From assembly GCF_000429545.1 (NCBI RefSeq), contig NZ_AUCB01000040.1:1-33722 (forward strand): a DNA stretch of 33,722 nt. Reading direction: 5' to 3'. Position 1 is the first letter of the stretch. Each line of letters begins with the position of its first letter. The notes under the pieces are model-generated. The model was not told the origin of the DNA, made no database searches, and saw only the letters and a list, made by a program, of their open reading frames with translations. Shown here one piece after another: positions 27,376 to 33,722 of this stretch. Source of the stretch: Arenibacter certesii DSM 19833. GTDB lineage: Bacteria; Bacteroidota; Bacteroidia; Flavobacteriales; Flavobacteriaceae. The position numbers were made by a program, and so were the translations under genes.

Positions 27376-27732
27376 ATGGTACAGTTTCTAAATTTTGAAA
27401 AAACCAATTTGATTGCCGCCTTTCTGGGAGGTAAAATCTCTAAAGAAGATGTAGAAAAAATCCATTTACTAATCCACAAAATCCTTAAAACCAACCAGAA
27501 GGTTGATTTCTATTTTGAAATGAAAGATTTCCACGGTTACGACCTGCAAGGTCTTTGGGTAGATATTAAAGTAGACAACTCACATCTTTCCGATTATGGC
27601 AAAATGGCATTTGTGGGCGAAAGGAAATGGCAAGAATGGGCTGCCAAGGCAACCGATTTCTTTACCGGTTCAGAGGTAAGATATTTTGATTTAAAAGATA
27701 AGGAACAAGCCAAGCAATGGATAAATTTATAA
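27376..27732 (+). CDS. SpoIIAA-like (STAS/SEC14-type) small protein
   Basis: A 118-residue cytoplasmic protein with the SpoIIAA-like alpha/beta pattern: GKISKEDVEKI, KVDFYFEMKDFHGYDLQGLW, KMAFVGERKWQEWAAKATDFF and VRYFDLKDKEQAKQWI. Family members often bind membranes or ligands; no specific role is known. It lies between the Fur-type gene (49 bp) and the ATPase gene (9 bp), so it is probably translated with the ATPase. Confidence 0.85.
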   Translation: MVQFLNFEKTNLIAAFLGGKISKEDVEKIHLLIHKILKTNQKVDFYFEMKDFHGYDLQGLWVDIKVDNSHLSDYGKMAFVGERKWQEWAAKATDFFTGSEVRYFDLKDKEQAKQWINL

Positions 27733-27741
27733 TAAAATAAA

Positions 27742-29703
27742 ATGAGCAAGAAAAAACAAAATCTTCGTGATATCAATACCGAAGAACATAAAGGAGAACA
27801 CGCACACGACGATGGCCACAACCATAGCGACCCGGAAAGTGTAGGAAAATTTAAAACCTATCTACCAGCAATTTTCAGTTTTGTGATGCTGATTATCGGT
27901 ATCGCTATGGACTATTTTGATGTTGCATTTTTTAAGGATTGGGTACGTATCGTTTGGTATGTAATAGCATACCTTCCAGTAGGTTTTCCCGTGATAAAAG
28001 AAGGCTGGAACAGCATCATAAAAGGCGATTTCTTTACGGAATTTCTGTTGATGTCCATTGCTACCATTGGAGCATTCGCCATTGGCGAATATCCCGAAGG
28101 TGTGGCAGTAATGCTTTTTTACGCAGTGGGCGAATTGTTCCAAAACGCAGCGGTCAATCGAGCCAAAAGCAATATCAAAGCCTTGCTCGATGTAAGACCT
28201 AATGAAGCTTTGGTTTATCGAAACAACGATTACATTTCTGTAAATCCTGAAACCGTTGAAATTGGCGAAAAAGTACAGGTTCGTGTGGGCGAAAAAATTC
28301 CTTTGGATGGAATTTTACTTTCCGACAAAGGCTCATTCAATACAGCAGCATTAACAGGCGAGAGCAAACCGGATACCATTGCAAAAGGAGAAAAAGTTTT
28401 TGCTGGAAGCATCAATTTGGATGGCGTTATTGAGATTGAAACGACCAAAGAATTTAAGGATAGTTCTATTGCGCGTATCCTTGATATGGTGCAGAATGCA
28501 ACAGCTCGTAAATCAAAAACCGAACTGTTTATCAGAAAGTTTGCAAGAATCTACACGCCTATTGTAGTCTTCTTAGCAATTGGATTGACGTTTCTGCCTT
28601 ACTTTTTTGTAGATGATTATGTCTTTAGCGAATGGTTGTACAGAGCATTGATTTTCTTAGTCATTTCCTGTCCGTGTGCCTTGGTTATTTCAATTCCGTT
28701 GGGTTATTTCGGTGGTTTGGGAGCGGCTTCAAAAAATGGGATTCTATTTAAAGGTGCTTCGTTTTTGGATGAAATGACAAAGGTTAATACCGTTGTTATG
28801 GACAAAACGGGAACTGTGACCAAAGGTGTTTTCAAAATCAAGGAAATAAAAGCCATTGATTGGAAAGAGCCTGAATTTATGAAATACCTAATGGCGATGG
28901 AAGAACAATCTACCCATCCCATTGCCAAGGCAATTATGGAATACAAGGCCGATGGCGAAGATTTTCAAGCTTCCGAAGTAAGCGAAATAGCAGGAAAAGG
29001 ATTGAAGGGAACAGTAAATGGCAAAACTGTTTTGGTAGGTAACAAACCATTGATGACGTCAAACAACATCGAAGTTCCCTCTGAAACCGACAAAATTGTA
29101 GAATCTATCGTAATGGTTTCCATTGAAGGCAGATTTGCAGGCTATGTAATCATTGCAGATGAGTTGAAGGATGATGCACACGAAGCCATCAAACAAATTC
29201 GGGAATCTGGTATTTCAAAAATTATAATGCTTTCAGGCGATAAGGATTCCATTACCCAACAAGTAGCAAAAGAATTGGGCGTAGATTGGGCAAAAGGCGG
29301 TCTGCTTCCAGAAGATAAATTGATAGAAGTAGAAAAATTGATGTCCGAAAATGAGGGAAGAGTAGCTTTTATTGGCGACGGTATCAACGATGCACCAGTA
29401 TTGGCAGCAAGTGATGTTGGCATTGCAATGGGTGGATTGGGTAGTGATGTGGCCATAGAAACGGCAGACGTTATCATCCAAACCGACCAACCGAGCAAAA
29501 TTGCAAAAGCTATCAAAATAGGTAAGTCCACACGTCGCATCGTTTGGCAGAATATTGGGTTGGCGTTCGGAGTAAAAGCAGTTGTTCTGGTATTGGGGGC
29601 AGGTGGTTTGGCAACGATGTGGGAAGCTGTATTTGCGGATGTGGGCGTGGCTTTATTGGCAATATTGAATGCGGTTAGGTTGCAGAAGATGAAGTGGAAA
29701 TAA
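27742..29703 (+). CDS. P1B-type ATPase for Zn/Cd/Co-like divalent metals (CadA/ZntA type)
   Basis: A 653-residue metal-exporting ATPase without an N-terminal HMA domain. A His/Asp-rich head (EEHKGEHAHDDGHNHSDPES) may bind metal instead. Motifs: CPC near residue 310 (VISCPCALVISIPLGYFGG), DKTGT near 354, STHPIAKAI, and GDGINDAPVLAASDVGIAMG followed by GSDVAIETADVII, the pattern typical of P1B-2 Zn/Cd/Pb pumps. The final helix carries VGVALLAILNAVRL. It complements CzcABC by exporting from the cytoplasm. A 58-residue membrane peptide follows 29 bp downstream. Confidence 0.93.
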   Translation: MSKKKQNLRDINTEEHKGEHAHDDGHNHSDPESVGKFKTYLPAIFSFVMLIIGIAMDYFDVAFFKDWVRIVWYVIAYLPVGFPVIKEGWNSIIKGDFFTEFLLMSIATIGAFAIGEYPEGVAVMLFYAVGELFQNAAVNRAKSNIKALLDVRPNEALVYRNNDYISVNPETVEIGEKVQVRVGEKIPLDGILLSDKGSFNTAALTGESKPDTIAKGEKVFAGSINLDGVIEIETTKEFKDSSIARILDMVQNATARKSKTELFIRKFARIYTPIVVFLAIGLTFLPYFFVDDYVFSEWLYRALIFLVISCPCALVISIPLGYFGGLGAASKNGILFKGASFLDEMTKVNTVVMDKTGTVTKGVFKIKEIKAIDWKEPEFMKYLMAMEEQSTHPIAKAIMEYKADGEDFQASEVSEIAGKGLKGTVNGKTVLVGNKPLMTSNNIEVPSETDKIVESIVMVSIEGRFAGYVIIADELKDDAHEAIKQIRESGISKIIMLSGDKDSITQQVAKELGVDWAKGGLLPEDKLIEVEKLMSENEGRVAFIGDGINDAPVLAASDVGIAMGGLGSDVAIETADVIIQTDQPSKIAKAIKIGKSTRRIVWQNIGLAFGVKAVVLVLGAGGLATMWEAVFADVGVALLAILNAVRLQKMKWK

Positions 29704-29732
29704 TAGAAGGATATTAATTAATATGACATTGT

Positions 29733-29909
29733 ATGTCAGAAAATCGAAGAAAAAAACGTTTGAATATCCGGAACGGAGTTCAAAATAAAAAAACGAGTAT
29801 TTCTAAAAAGGTTAAAACAATCTGGATAGGGGTTCTAATCATGTTTATCTTATTCATATGCTTTTTGTTGTTCTTACGGTTTTTGACATACTTTGTAACA
29901 ATTGATTGA
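29733..29909 (+). CDS. Small one-helix membrane peptide, copy 2 (58 aa)
   Basis: ATG at 29733, TGA at 29907-29909. It has a basic N-terminus (MSENRRKKRLNIRNGVQNKK) and one helix (IWIGVLIMFILFICFLLFL) with a short tail. It shares MSxNRR, the SISK motif, IWIGV and FICFLL or LICFLL with copy 3 (31284-31457), and the MSExRR start and general layout with copy 1 (12939-13115). It lies 29 bp after the ATPase gene, where copy 3 lies after the CDF gene. The function is unknown; a role as exporter accessory is inferred. Confidence 0.65.
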   Translation: MSENRRKKRLNIRNGVQNKKTSISKKVKTIWIGVLIMFILFICFLLFLRFLTYFVTID

Positions 29910-30213
29910 AAAGTATTAAATCTAATTAATAAAAATTTCCAGACCTCTATGCCGTAGTCCGAAATCCTTTAAATTCATCTTTAATTAATTTTTTAAACTT
30001 AAATCAATAATTATGAAAAAAAGCTGTTTTACAATCATGGTCGAGCTTAGTTACTTCCATGGTTTATCAACGGGGAGCACATATTTTCCCTCATCGAATT
30101 GCGAAGAGTTTGGATAGTAACGTTTAATAAAATATATGTCATCATGCAATGCTTTTTTGCGGATCTAAAATGTGTGATCAAACCTCCAGTCGTGTGTAAC
30201 CTAATAAAACTAA
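29910..30213. other. Gene-free spacer, no clear content
   Basis: About 300 bp of AT-rich sequence with no convincing gene. A 34-codon frame from the ATG at 30013 (MKKSCFTIMVELSYFHG) has no family resemblance and is probably chance. No strong inverted repeat or promoter box was found. It may hold the promoter of the CDF gene. Confidence 0.5.
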
Positions 30214-31083
30214 ATGAATAACGAACAAACTGCAATACGAACCACATATTTCAGTATCATTGGAAATACTGCTTTAGCTTTGATAAAATGACTTGCGGGG
30301 TTTTTTGGAAATTCTTATGCTTTAATTGCAGATGCTATCGAATCTACGACGGATATTTTTGCCTCATTTTTAGTTTTATTAGGTTTTAAATATGCCAAAC
30401 GACCCGCAGACGAAAACCATCCTTACGGACACGGAAAAATTGAGCCATTAATTACATTTGGAGTAGTTGCGTTCCTTGTTGTATCAGCTACAATAATCGC
30501 ATATACGAGTATTCAGAATATACAAACACCTCACAAAACCCCAGAGTCTTGGACTTTAATAGTTTTAGGACTAATCATTATTTGGAAGGAAATCTCCTTT
30601 CAAATTGTTATTAAGAAAAGTAGGCTAACGAATAGTTCTTCACTAAAAGCAGATGCTTGGCATCATAGAAGTGATGCAATAACTTCGATAATGGCATTTG
30701 TCGGGATTTCAATAGCATTAATATTTGGAGAAGGTTATGAAAACGCGGATGATTGGGCGGCCTTGTTTGCATCTGCGTTTATCTTATATAATAGTTATTT
30801 AATATTACGACCAGCATTAGGCGAAGTTATGGACGAACAACTTTATGACGACCTGATACTTGAAATTAGAGAAAAATCATTAGAGGTTAAAGGTGTTTTA
30901 GACACAGAGAAATGTTTTATCAGAAAATCTGGAATGAAATTTCACGTGGATTTACACGCCATTGTCAGTAGTGAGATTACTGTAAAATCCAGTCACGATA
31001 TTGCACATAAATTAAAGGATTATTTGCGGAAGGAAATACCGAATTTAGTACACGTATTGATTCATGTTGAACCGAATGATTAA
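30214..31083 (+). pseudogene. Cation diffusion facilitator (CDF) transporter with an in-frame TGA
   Basis: A full-length CDF frame (289 codons) starting MNNEQTAIRTTYFSIIGNT, interrupted by TGA at codon 26 (30289-30291, in ALIK-stop-LAGFFG). Beyond it all family features remain: SYALIADAIESTTDIF with the metal-binding D residues of TM2, HPYGHGKIEPL, DAWHHRSDAITS with the TM5 H/D pair, and a C-terminal cytoplasmic domain (KFHVDLHAIV, HDIAHKLKDYL, VHVLIHVEP). A single change (TGG or GGA to TGA) explains the stop. No good start follows until 30691, which would lose most of the membrane part. A sequencing error is possible. It would export Zn or Co from the cytoplasm. Confidence 0.85.
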
Positions 31084-31119
31084 AATAAAAGCAACATACA
31101 GAATTCGTTATTGATAATA

Positions 31120-31284
31120 GTGGTTTTAGTGCTAAAACAAAAAATAAGGGTTAGTAATAAAATAAAGACATTTGTAGCTGTAGAGATTGCTATAACCTTG
31201 CTTATTGCAGTTATAAATTGACTTTCTCAATTTCAAAAAATGAAAGAAAGAAATAAACTCGTTTTAACTAAAGAGAAATTATAA
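31120..31284 (+). pseudogene. Relic of a small hydrophobic peptide gene with an in-frame TGA
   Basis: A GTG-started frame encodes a basic start, a helix (TFVAVEIAITLLIAVIN), a TGA at 31219-31221, then in the same frame LSQFQKMKERNKLVLTKEKL and TAA at 31282-31284. That TAA overlaps the ATG of the next small gene (TAATG). Reading the TGA as a former Trp codon would give a 54-residue one-helix peptide. Coding is uncertain. Confidence 0.35.
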
Positions 31285-31457
31285 TGTCAAAAAATCGAAG
31301 AGACAAACGTATCAACGAGCGTAATAAGATTCAACCTGAAAAAAGTAGTATTTCTAAAAGAAGTAAAATAATTTGGATTGGTGTTGTAATCATTTTTATC
31401 TTGTTAATCTGCTTTTTATTAGTACTGAAATTTATAAAGCAGTTCATAATAATCTAA
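31284..31457 (+). CDS. Small one-helix membrane peptide, copy 3 (57 aa)
   Basis: ATG at 31284, TAA at 31455-31457. It starts MSKNRRDKRINERNKIQPEK, then SSISKRSK and the helix IIWIGVVIIFILLICFLLVL, ending KQFIII. It is closely related to copy 2 (29733) and more distantly to copy 1 (12939). It is preceded by the broken CDF gene and a peptide relic, and followed by an MtfA fragment. Its intact frame among decayed neighbours is noteworthy. Confidence 0.65.
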   Translation: MSKNRRDKRINERNKIQPEKSSISKRSKIIWIGVVIIFILLICFLLVLKFIKQFIII

Positions 31458-31468
31458 TTGATAGCTAA

Positions 31469-31681
31469 TTATTAAATTTTATCCATAAAGAAATAGAAGC
31501 CATAAACGACAATCATTCTGATATCCGAAAATACGGAGGTACAAATCAGGCTGAATTTTTTGCAGTAGCTTCAGAATATTTCTTCGAGCGTCCAGACTTG
31601 TTTAAAAAGAAACATCCAGAACTGTATAAAATGTTAGTTAAATGTTTCAATCAAAAATTAGCGAATCCAATTAAAAATTAG
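31469..31681 (+). pseudogene. C-terminal fragment of an MtfA-like peptidase gene
   Basis: After a stop (31466-31468), the frame reads LLNFIHKEIEAINDNHSDIR then KYGGTNQAEFFAVASEYFFE and ends KLANPIKN at TAG 31679-31681. This is nearly the same as the C-terminal third of the MtfA-like gene at 16909-17681 (LNLIHKEMEAINDNHSDIR...), including the NQAEFFAVASEYFFE ligand region, but the HExxH part is absent. It is a truncated duplicate, cut just after the small peptide gene. Confidence 0.75.
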
Positions 31682-31724
31682 TTTCCATTCTGGAGAGACT
31701 AAATCGGTTATTGGAAATAATAAA

Positions 31725-31777
31725 GAGCGGATATTTTGTTGCTATAAACGGGTTTAGCATAGTCAAAATATCCGCTC
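31725..31777. terminator. Strong inverted repeat, bidirectional terminator beside the integrase
   Basis: A perfect 14-bp stem (GAGCGGATATTTTG at 31725-31738, CAAAATATCCGCTC at 31764-31777) with a 25-nt loop that can itself pair partly. A T-rich run follows on the plus strand (ATTTATTTTTTTATTTC) and a shorter one on the minus strand. It ends the integrase transcript from the right and any metal-module transcript from the left. Confidence 0.65.
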
Positions 31778-31795
31778 ATTTATTTTTTTATTTCT

Positions 31796-33010
31796 TTAAA
31801 AATTTATGACACTATCTAAAGCATCATCTGCATCCTTGTGGATGAAGTTGGCTTGATAGTTCAATGTGGTTTTCAAATCGCTATGACGATATAATTTTTG
31901 AAGCATTAATGGATGTATTGCATCCCCAGCGATATTCCCGAAGCTATGACGCGCTATGTGCATTGTTATATGCTTATTGATTTTCGCCTTTTTAGAGATT
32001 GATTTTAAATTGTCATTAAACTTTTTAGTAGCTGTTTTCCTTTTATTATAAACATCTTTAGCATCATCGAGATTGGCTTTTTTCAATTCAGGGAAAACAA
32101 AATCATCATCACTTCTTTTATCATCTTTATAGTGGTCTAAAATCTTTAGTACTTTTTCAGGAATTTTTAATGATAGAAGTTTTGCGTTTTTATGCATTCT
32201 ATAATGCAGCCTGTTATCATAAATATCTGACCATTTGGTTCGTAGAACATCAGAAACCCGCATACCAGCAAAATTGAAACTAAAAAGCCAGACATTTCTA
32301 GTATGCATTTCAGAAGGTTTGAGATTTATCAAATTTTCAATTTGTTGAATCTCTAAAATATTTAGTCCTACTTTGGTAGTTTCAGGAAATTTGATTTTTA
32401 TTTTATCGCCACCGAAGGGGTATAATTCTCTGCTTACAATTTTGTATTTAATTGCTCTGTTAAATAATAGCCTTACAAATACCAAAATGTTCATTATTGA
32501 GGTTTCAGACAGGGAGTACTTAACTTTTAAAGTTAACATCAGTTTTTTAAGAAAACGTTCATCAATTTCTTGAAAAGACAATTGTTTCGAATTGTGATAT
32601 TTTGTAATAAAGCTCAACCACGCTTTATCAGTAGATAAACGATTTAGCTTTTCTGTACTTTCTAAATCGTCAAGATGTTCTTGTGCTAATTCAAAGAATG
32701 TAGCATTGATACCGGAGGAATATATTTCCTTCTTAATTTGATTGGCAGAAGCATCTTTATGTTCGGATTGAAGCGTAATAAGAGCATTATTTAATTCAGA
32801 AAGTTTCAAGGATAACAAATTGTTCAAGGTTTTGAAATTTATGTGTGATTTCTTAACCCGAATATTCTTTTCATCCCAATCTTCCAATTCAATGTAGTGA
32901 CCTATATATTGGTATGTTGAGCGACGATTTTTTGTAATACGTATGGCAAGAGGATACAAGCCTTCTTTATTAGGCTTTTTGCGAAGAACTATTTTAGCGT
33001 TTGATGACAT
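31796..33010 (-). CDS. Tyrosine recombinase (integrase, Bacteroidetes SAM-like type)
   Basis: A 404-residue site-specific recombinase that would integrate and excise the island. The N-terminal arm-binding part (about 1-90, KIVLRKKPNKEGLYPLAIRI) is followed by a SAM-like core-binding domain (about 100-200) and the catalytic domain. R251 (FAGMRVSDVL), K274 or K276, H351 and R354 (HIARHSFG), H376 (LYRHSDLKTTL) and the nucleophile Y385 (NYQANF) are all present, so it is probably active. It is transcribed away from the tRNA-Leu fragment. Between the two are repeated GGTACAACA sites that could bind the arm domain. Confidence 0.92.
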   Translation of the reverse strand: MSSNAKIVLRKKPNKEGLYPLAIRITKNRRSTYQYIGHYIELEDWDEKNIRVKKSHINFKTLNNLLSLKLSELNNALITLQSEHKDASANQIKKEIYSSGINATFFELAQEHLDDLESTEKLNRLSTDKAWLSFITKYHNSKQLSFQEIDERFLKKLMLTLKVKYSLSETSIMNILVFVRLLFNRAIKYKIVSRELYPFGGDKIKIKFPETTKVGLNILEIQQIENLINLKPSEMHTRNVWLFSFNFAGMRVSDVLRTKWSDIYDNRLHYRMHKNAKLLSLKIPEKVLKILDHYKDDKRSDDDFVFPELKKANLDDAKDVYNKRKTATKKFNDNLKSISKKAKINKHITMHIARHSFGNIAGDAIHPLMLQKLYRHSDLKTTLNYQANFIHKDADDALDSVINF

Positions 33011-33043
33011 AATTGACCTGTTTTGCGTACGAAAGCCAAATCA

Positions 33044-33063
33044 GGTACAACATAGGTACAACA
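33044..33063. repeat. Integrase-proximal direct repeat, copy A
   Basis: GGTACAACATAGGTACAACA, itself two GGTACAACA units 11 bp apart, is repeated exactly at 33129-33148. It lies 34 bp upstream of the integrase gene and about 180 bp from the tRNA core, as expected for arm-type recombinase binding sites. It is followed by an 8-bp inverted repeat ACATTCAA/TTGAATGT (33061-33078). Confidence 0.6.
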
Positions 33064-33128
33064 TTCAATTTTGAATGTTTAGTTTACCAAGAAGTTTCCC
33101 TAAAGATACAAATTTATTAGTTTCTCTG

Positions 33129-33148
33129 GGTACAACATAGGTACAACA
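33129..33148. repeat. Integrase-proximal direct repeat, copy B
   Basis: Exact second copy of the 20-bp repeat at 33044-33063, with start points 85 bp apart (about eight helical turns). It is a candidate arm-type site of the integrase. Further right are smaller repeats (TGATAT/ATATCA and two copies of AATCAATTGA). Confidence 0.6.
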
Positions 33149-33246
33149 AATGTTGAAATCAATTGATATTAGATGATATCAAAGAAAATGACATATTATA
33201 TAATCAATTGAAAATGAGTGGCTTTGGTGCTGTTTGGACAAATGTA

Positions 33247-33303
33247 CGCTAGACTTAGGATCTAGTGCCGCGAGGTGTGAGAGTTCGAGTCTCTCCGCCT
33301 GTA
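33247..33303 (+). tRNA. 3' part of tRNA-Leu(UAG), attachment site (att) of the island
   Basis: The anticodon arm CTAGA-CTTAGGA-TCTAG carries anticodon TAG. A long variable arm follows, then the T arm GAGAG-TTCGAGT-CTCTC, the 3' acceptor strand CGCCTGT and discriminator A at 33303. The matching 5' acceptor strand (ACAGGCG) and a proper D arm are missing upstream, so this is a 3' fragment, not a working tRNA. Tyrosine recombinases commonly use such tRNA ends as attB. A complete tRNA-Leu should lie at the far left end of the island, outside the window. Confidence 0.75.
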
Positions 33304-33310
33304 CAAAGGG

Positions 33311-33339
33311 AAAGCCGACTTTTAGGAGTCGGCTTTTTT
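33311..33339 (+). terminator. Rho-independent terminator after the tRNA-Leu end
   Basis: A perfect 10-bp stem, AAAGCCGACT (33311-33320) and AGTCGGCTTT (33327-33336), with loop TTTAGG, followed by a T run. It is the natural terminator of the chromosomal tRNA-Leu gene and marks return to chromosome sequence right of the island. Confidence 0.8.
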
Positions 33340-33424
33340 CGTTTGGGGTAACACAAATAAATCCCGTTCTTTGCCCTTGCCTGCTTTATCTGGGATCAAG
33401 TCAAAAAGTTGTGGGATTAAGGAT

Positions 33425-33722
33425 TTAAGCAAAAATAGTTGTCAGCCTATATAAGAAGAATTCTACGTTCCTGACACCCCTGAACTGTGCCCTAAATGCT
33501 TTTATCTTGGCATTGAATGATTCTGCCGAGGCGTTGGTGCTTCTGTTGTCAAAGTAGTTCAGGATATTTTGATAATGGATCGACATTGTCCTGGATATGG
33601 TGCTGAAGCTTTTGAAGCTGGCCTGCCTCACTTTTTCGTCCCATTTCGCTAATCTTATGAGCGCCGAGGTTTTGTCCTTTGTATTGTTGAATATCCAAGA
33701 TAGATTCTGGCATAAATTATAT
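33425..33722 (-). CDS. ISAon1-type transposase, C-terminal part (runs off the window)
   Basis: The minus-strand frame is open from the window end to TAA at 33425-33427. It reads RLAKWDEKVRQASFKSFSTI, then HYQNILNYFDNRSTNASAES and FNAKIKAFRAQFRGVRNVEF, ending FLYRLTTIFA. This is the conserved C-terminus of ISAon1-type DDE transposases (ISL3-related), with the catalytic glutamate in the ASAES segment. The IS end is probably the sequence near 33391-33420 (GGGATCAAGTCAAAAAGTTG), left of the stop. The rest of the element lies beyond the window. Confidence 0.85.
   Translation of the reverse strand, partial: YNLCQNLSWIFNNTKDKTSALIRLAKWDEKVRQASFKSFSTISRTMSIHYQNILNYFDNRSTNASAESFNAKIKAFRAQFRGVRNVEFFLYRLTTIFA

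Noticed and set aside
30047-30247. Reverse frame in the spacer before the CDF gene
   Set aside because: It has no recognisable domain and overlaps the CDF start; it is most likely chance.
30214-31284. TGA read as tryptophan
   Set aside because: Other genes here use TGA as a true stop (for example the CusA gene at 3986-3988 and the peptide gene at 29907-29909), so decay or sequencing error is more likely than recoding.
33210-33303. A complete tRNA gene
   Set aside because: The 3' half folds well, but no 5' acceptor strand or D arm pairs with it, so only a fragment is supported.
33234-33428. Forward frame across the tRNA-Leu fragment
   Set aside because: It runs through a tRNA piece and a terminator hairpin; the reading has no protein character.
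1-33722. CRISPR array
   Set aside because: No regularly spaced repeats with unique spacers were seen; the only exact long repeat is the pair near the integrase.

Overview
The window looks like the right-hand part of a heavy-metal resistance island in a member of the Bacteroidetes, most likely Flavobacteriaceae. Support comes from the gene families (DUF3347, DUF2911, CzcA-outer membrane protein fusion, ISAon1-type transposase, SAM-like tyrosine recombinase), AT-rich genes without clear Shine-Dalgarno sites, and promoter-like TAnnTTTG boxes. The first 300 bases and the last 400 bases are richer in G+C than the interior, as expected for chromosome flanking a lower-GC insert. Family names were assigned by reading the translations; no database search was run.

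Layout. (1) 1-300: flanking DNA with a possible gene end and a minus-strand terminator. It is joined abruptly to a CusA gene that has lost its start. (2) 287-12865: periplasmic copper/silver module: truncated CusA, CusC-type outer membrane protein, multicopper oxidase fused to a CopB-like barrel, two DUF3347 proteins, a haem-binding-domain protein, DUF2911, DUF305 and a CusB adaptor that carries a third DUF3347. (3) 12939-17681: cytoplasmic copper module: small membrane peptide, HMA-AraC regulator, Cys-rich four-helix copper-storage-like protein, CopA, CopZ and a frameshifted MtfA-type peptidase. (4) 17799-19700: two unrecognised minus-strand genes, one with a PD-(D/E)xK-like motif, ending in a scar against a decapitated [2Fe-2S] ferredoxin. 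(5) 19833-29909: zinc/cadmium/cobalt module: His/Cys-rich secreted protein, CzcA-CzcC fusion, CzcB, PII-like protein, YkvA-like membrane protein, Fur-family regulator, SpoIIAA-like protein, P1B ATPase and a small membrane peptide. (6) 30214-31681: decaying end: CDF transporter with an in-frame stop, a peptide relic, an intact third small membrane peptide and an MtfA C-terminal fragment. (7) 31725-33303: integrase, its direct repeats and a tRNA-Leu 3' end acting as attachment site. (8) 33311-33722: chromosomal terminator and a partial ISAon1-type transposase.

Working together: copper entering the cytoplasm would be carried by CopZ, exported by CopA, buffered by the Cys-rich protein, oxidised in the periplasm by the Met-rich multicopper oxidase, and removed by CusABC with periplasmic DUF3347 and DUF305 helpers. 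Zinc, cadmium or cobalt would be exported by the P1B ATPase, the CDF protein and CzcABC, under the Fur-family regulator and perhaps the PII-like protein. Several parts (CusA start, MtfA, CDF, ferredoxin) are broken, so the island appears to be rearranging or decaying.

Least expected observations: a family of three ~58-residue one-helix membrane peptides, one at the tail of each export module; a 28-bp motif shared by the promoters of the Cys-rich protein and copA; two tandem, similarly folding units in the 9279-9719 gap; and a four-stem structure that fills the leader of czcA.
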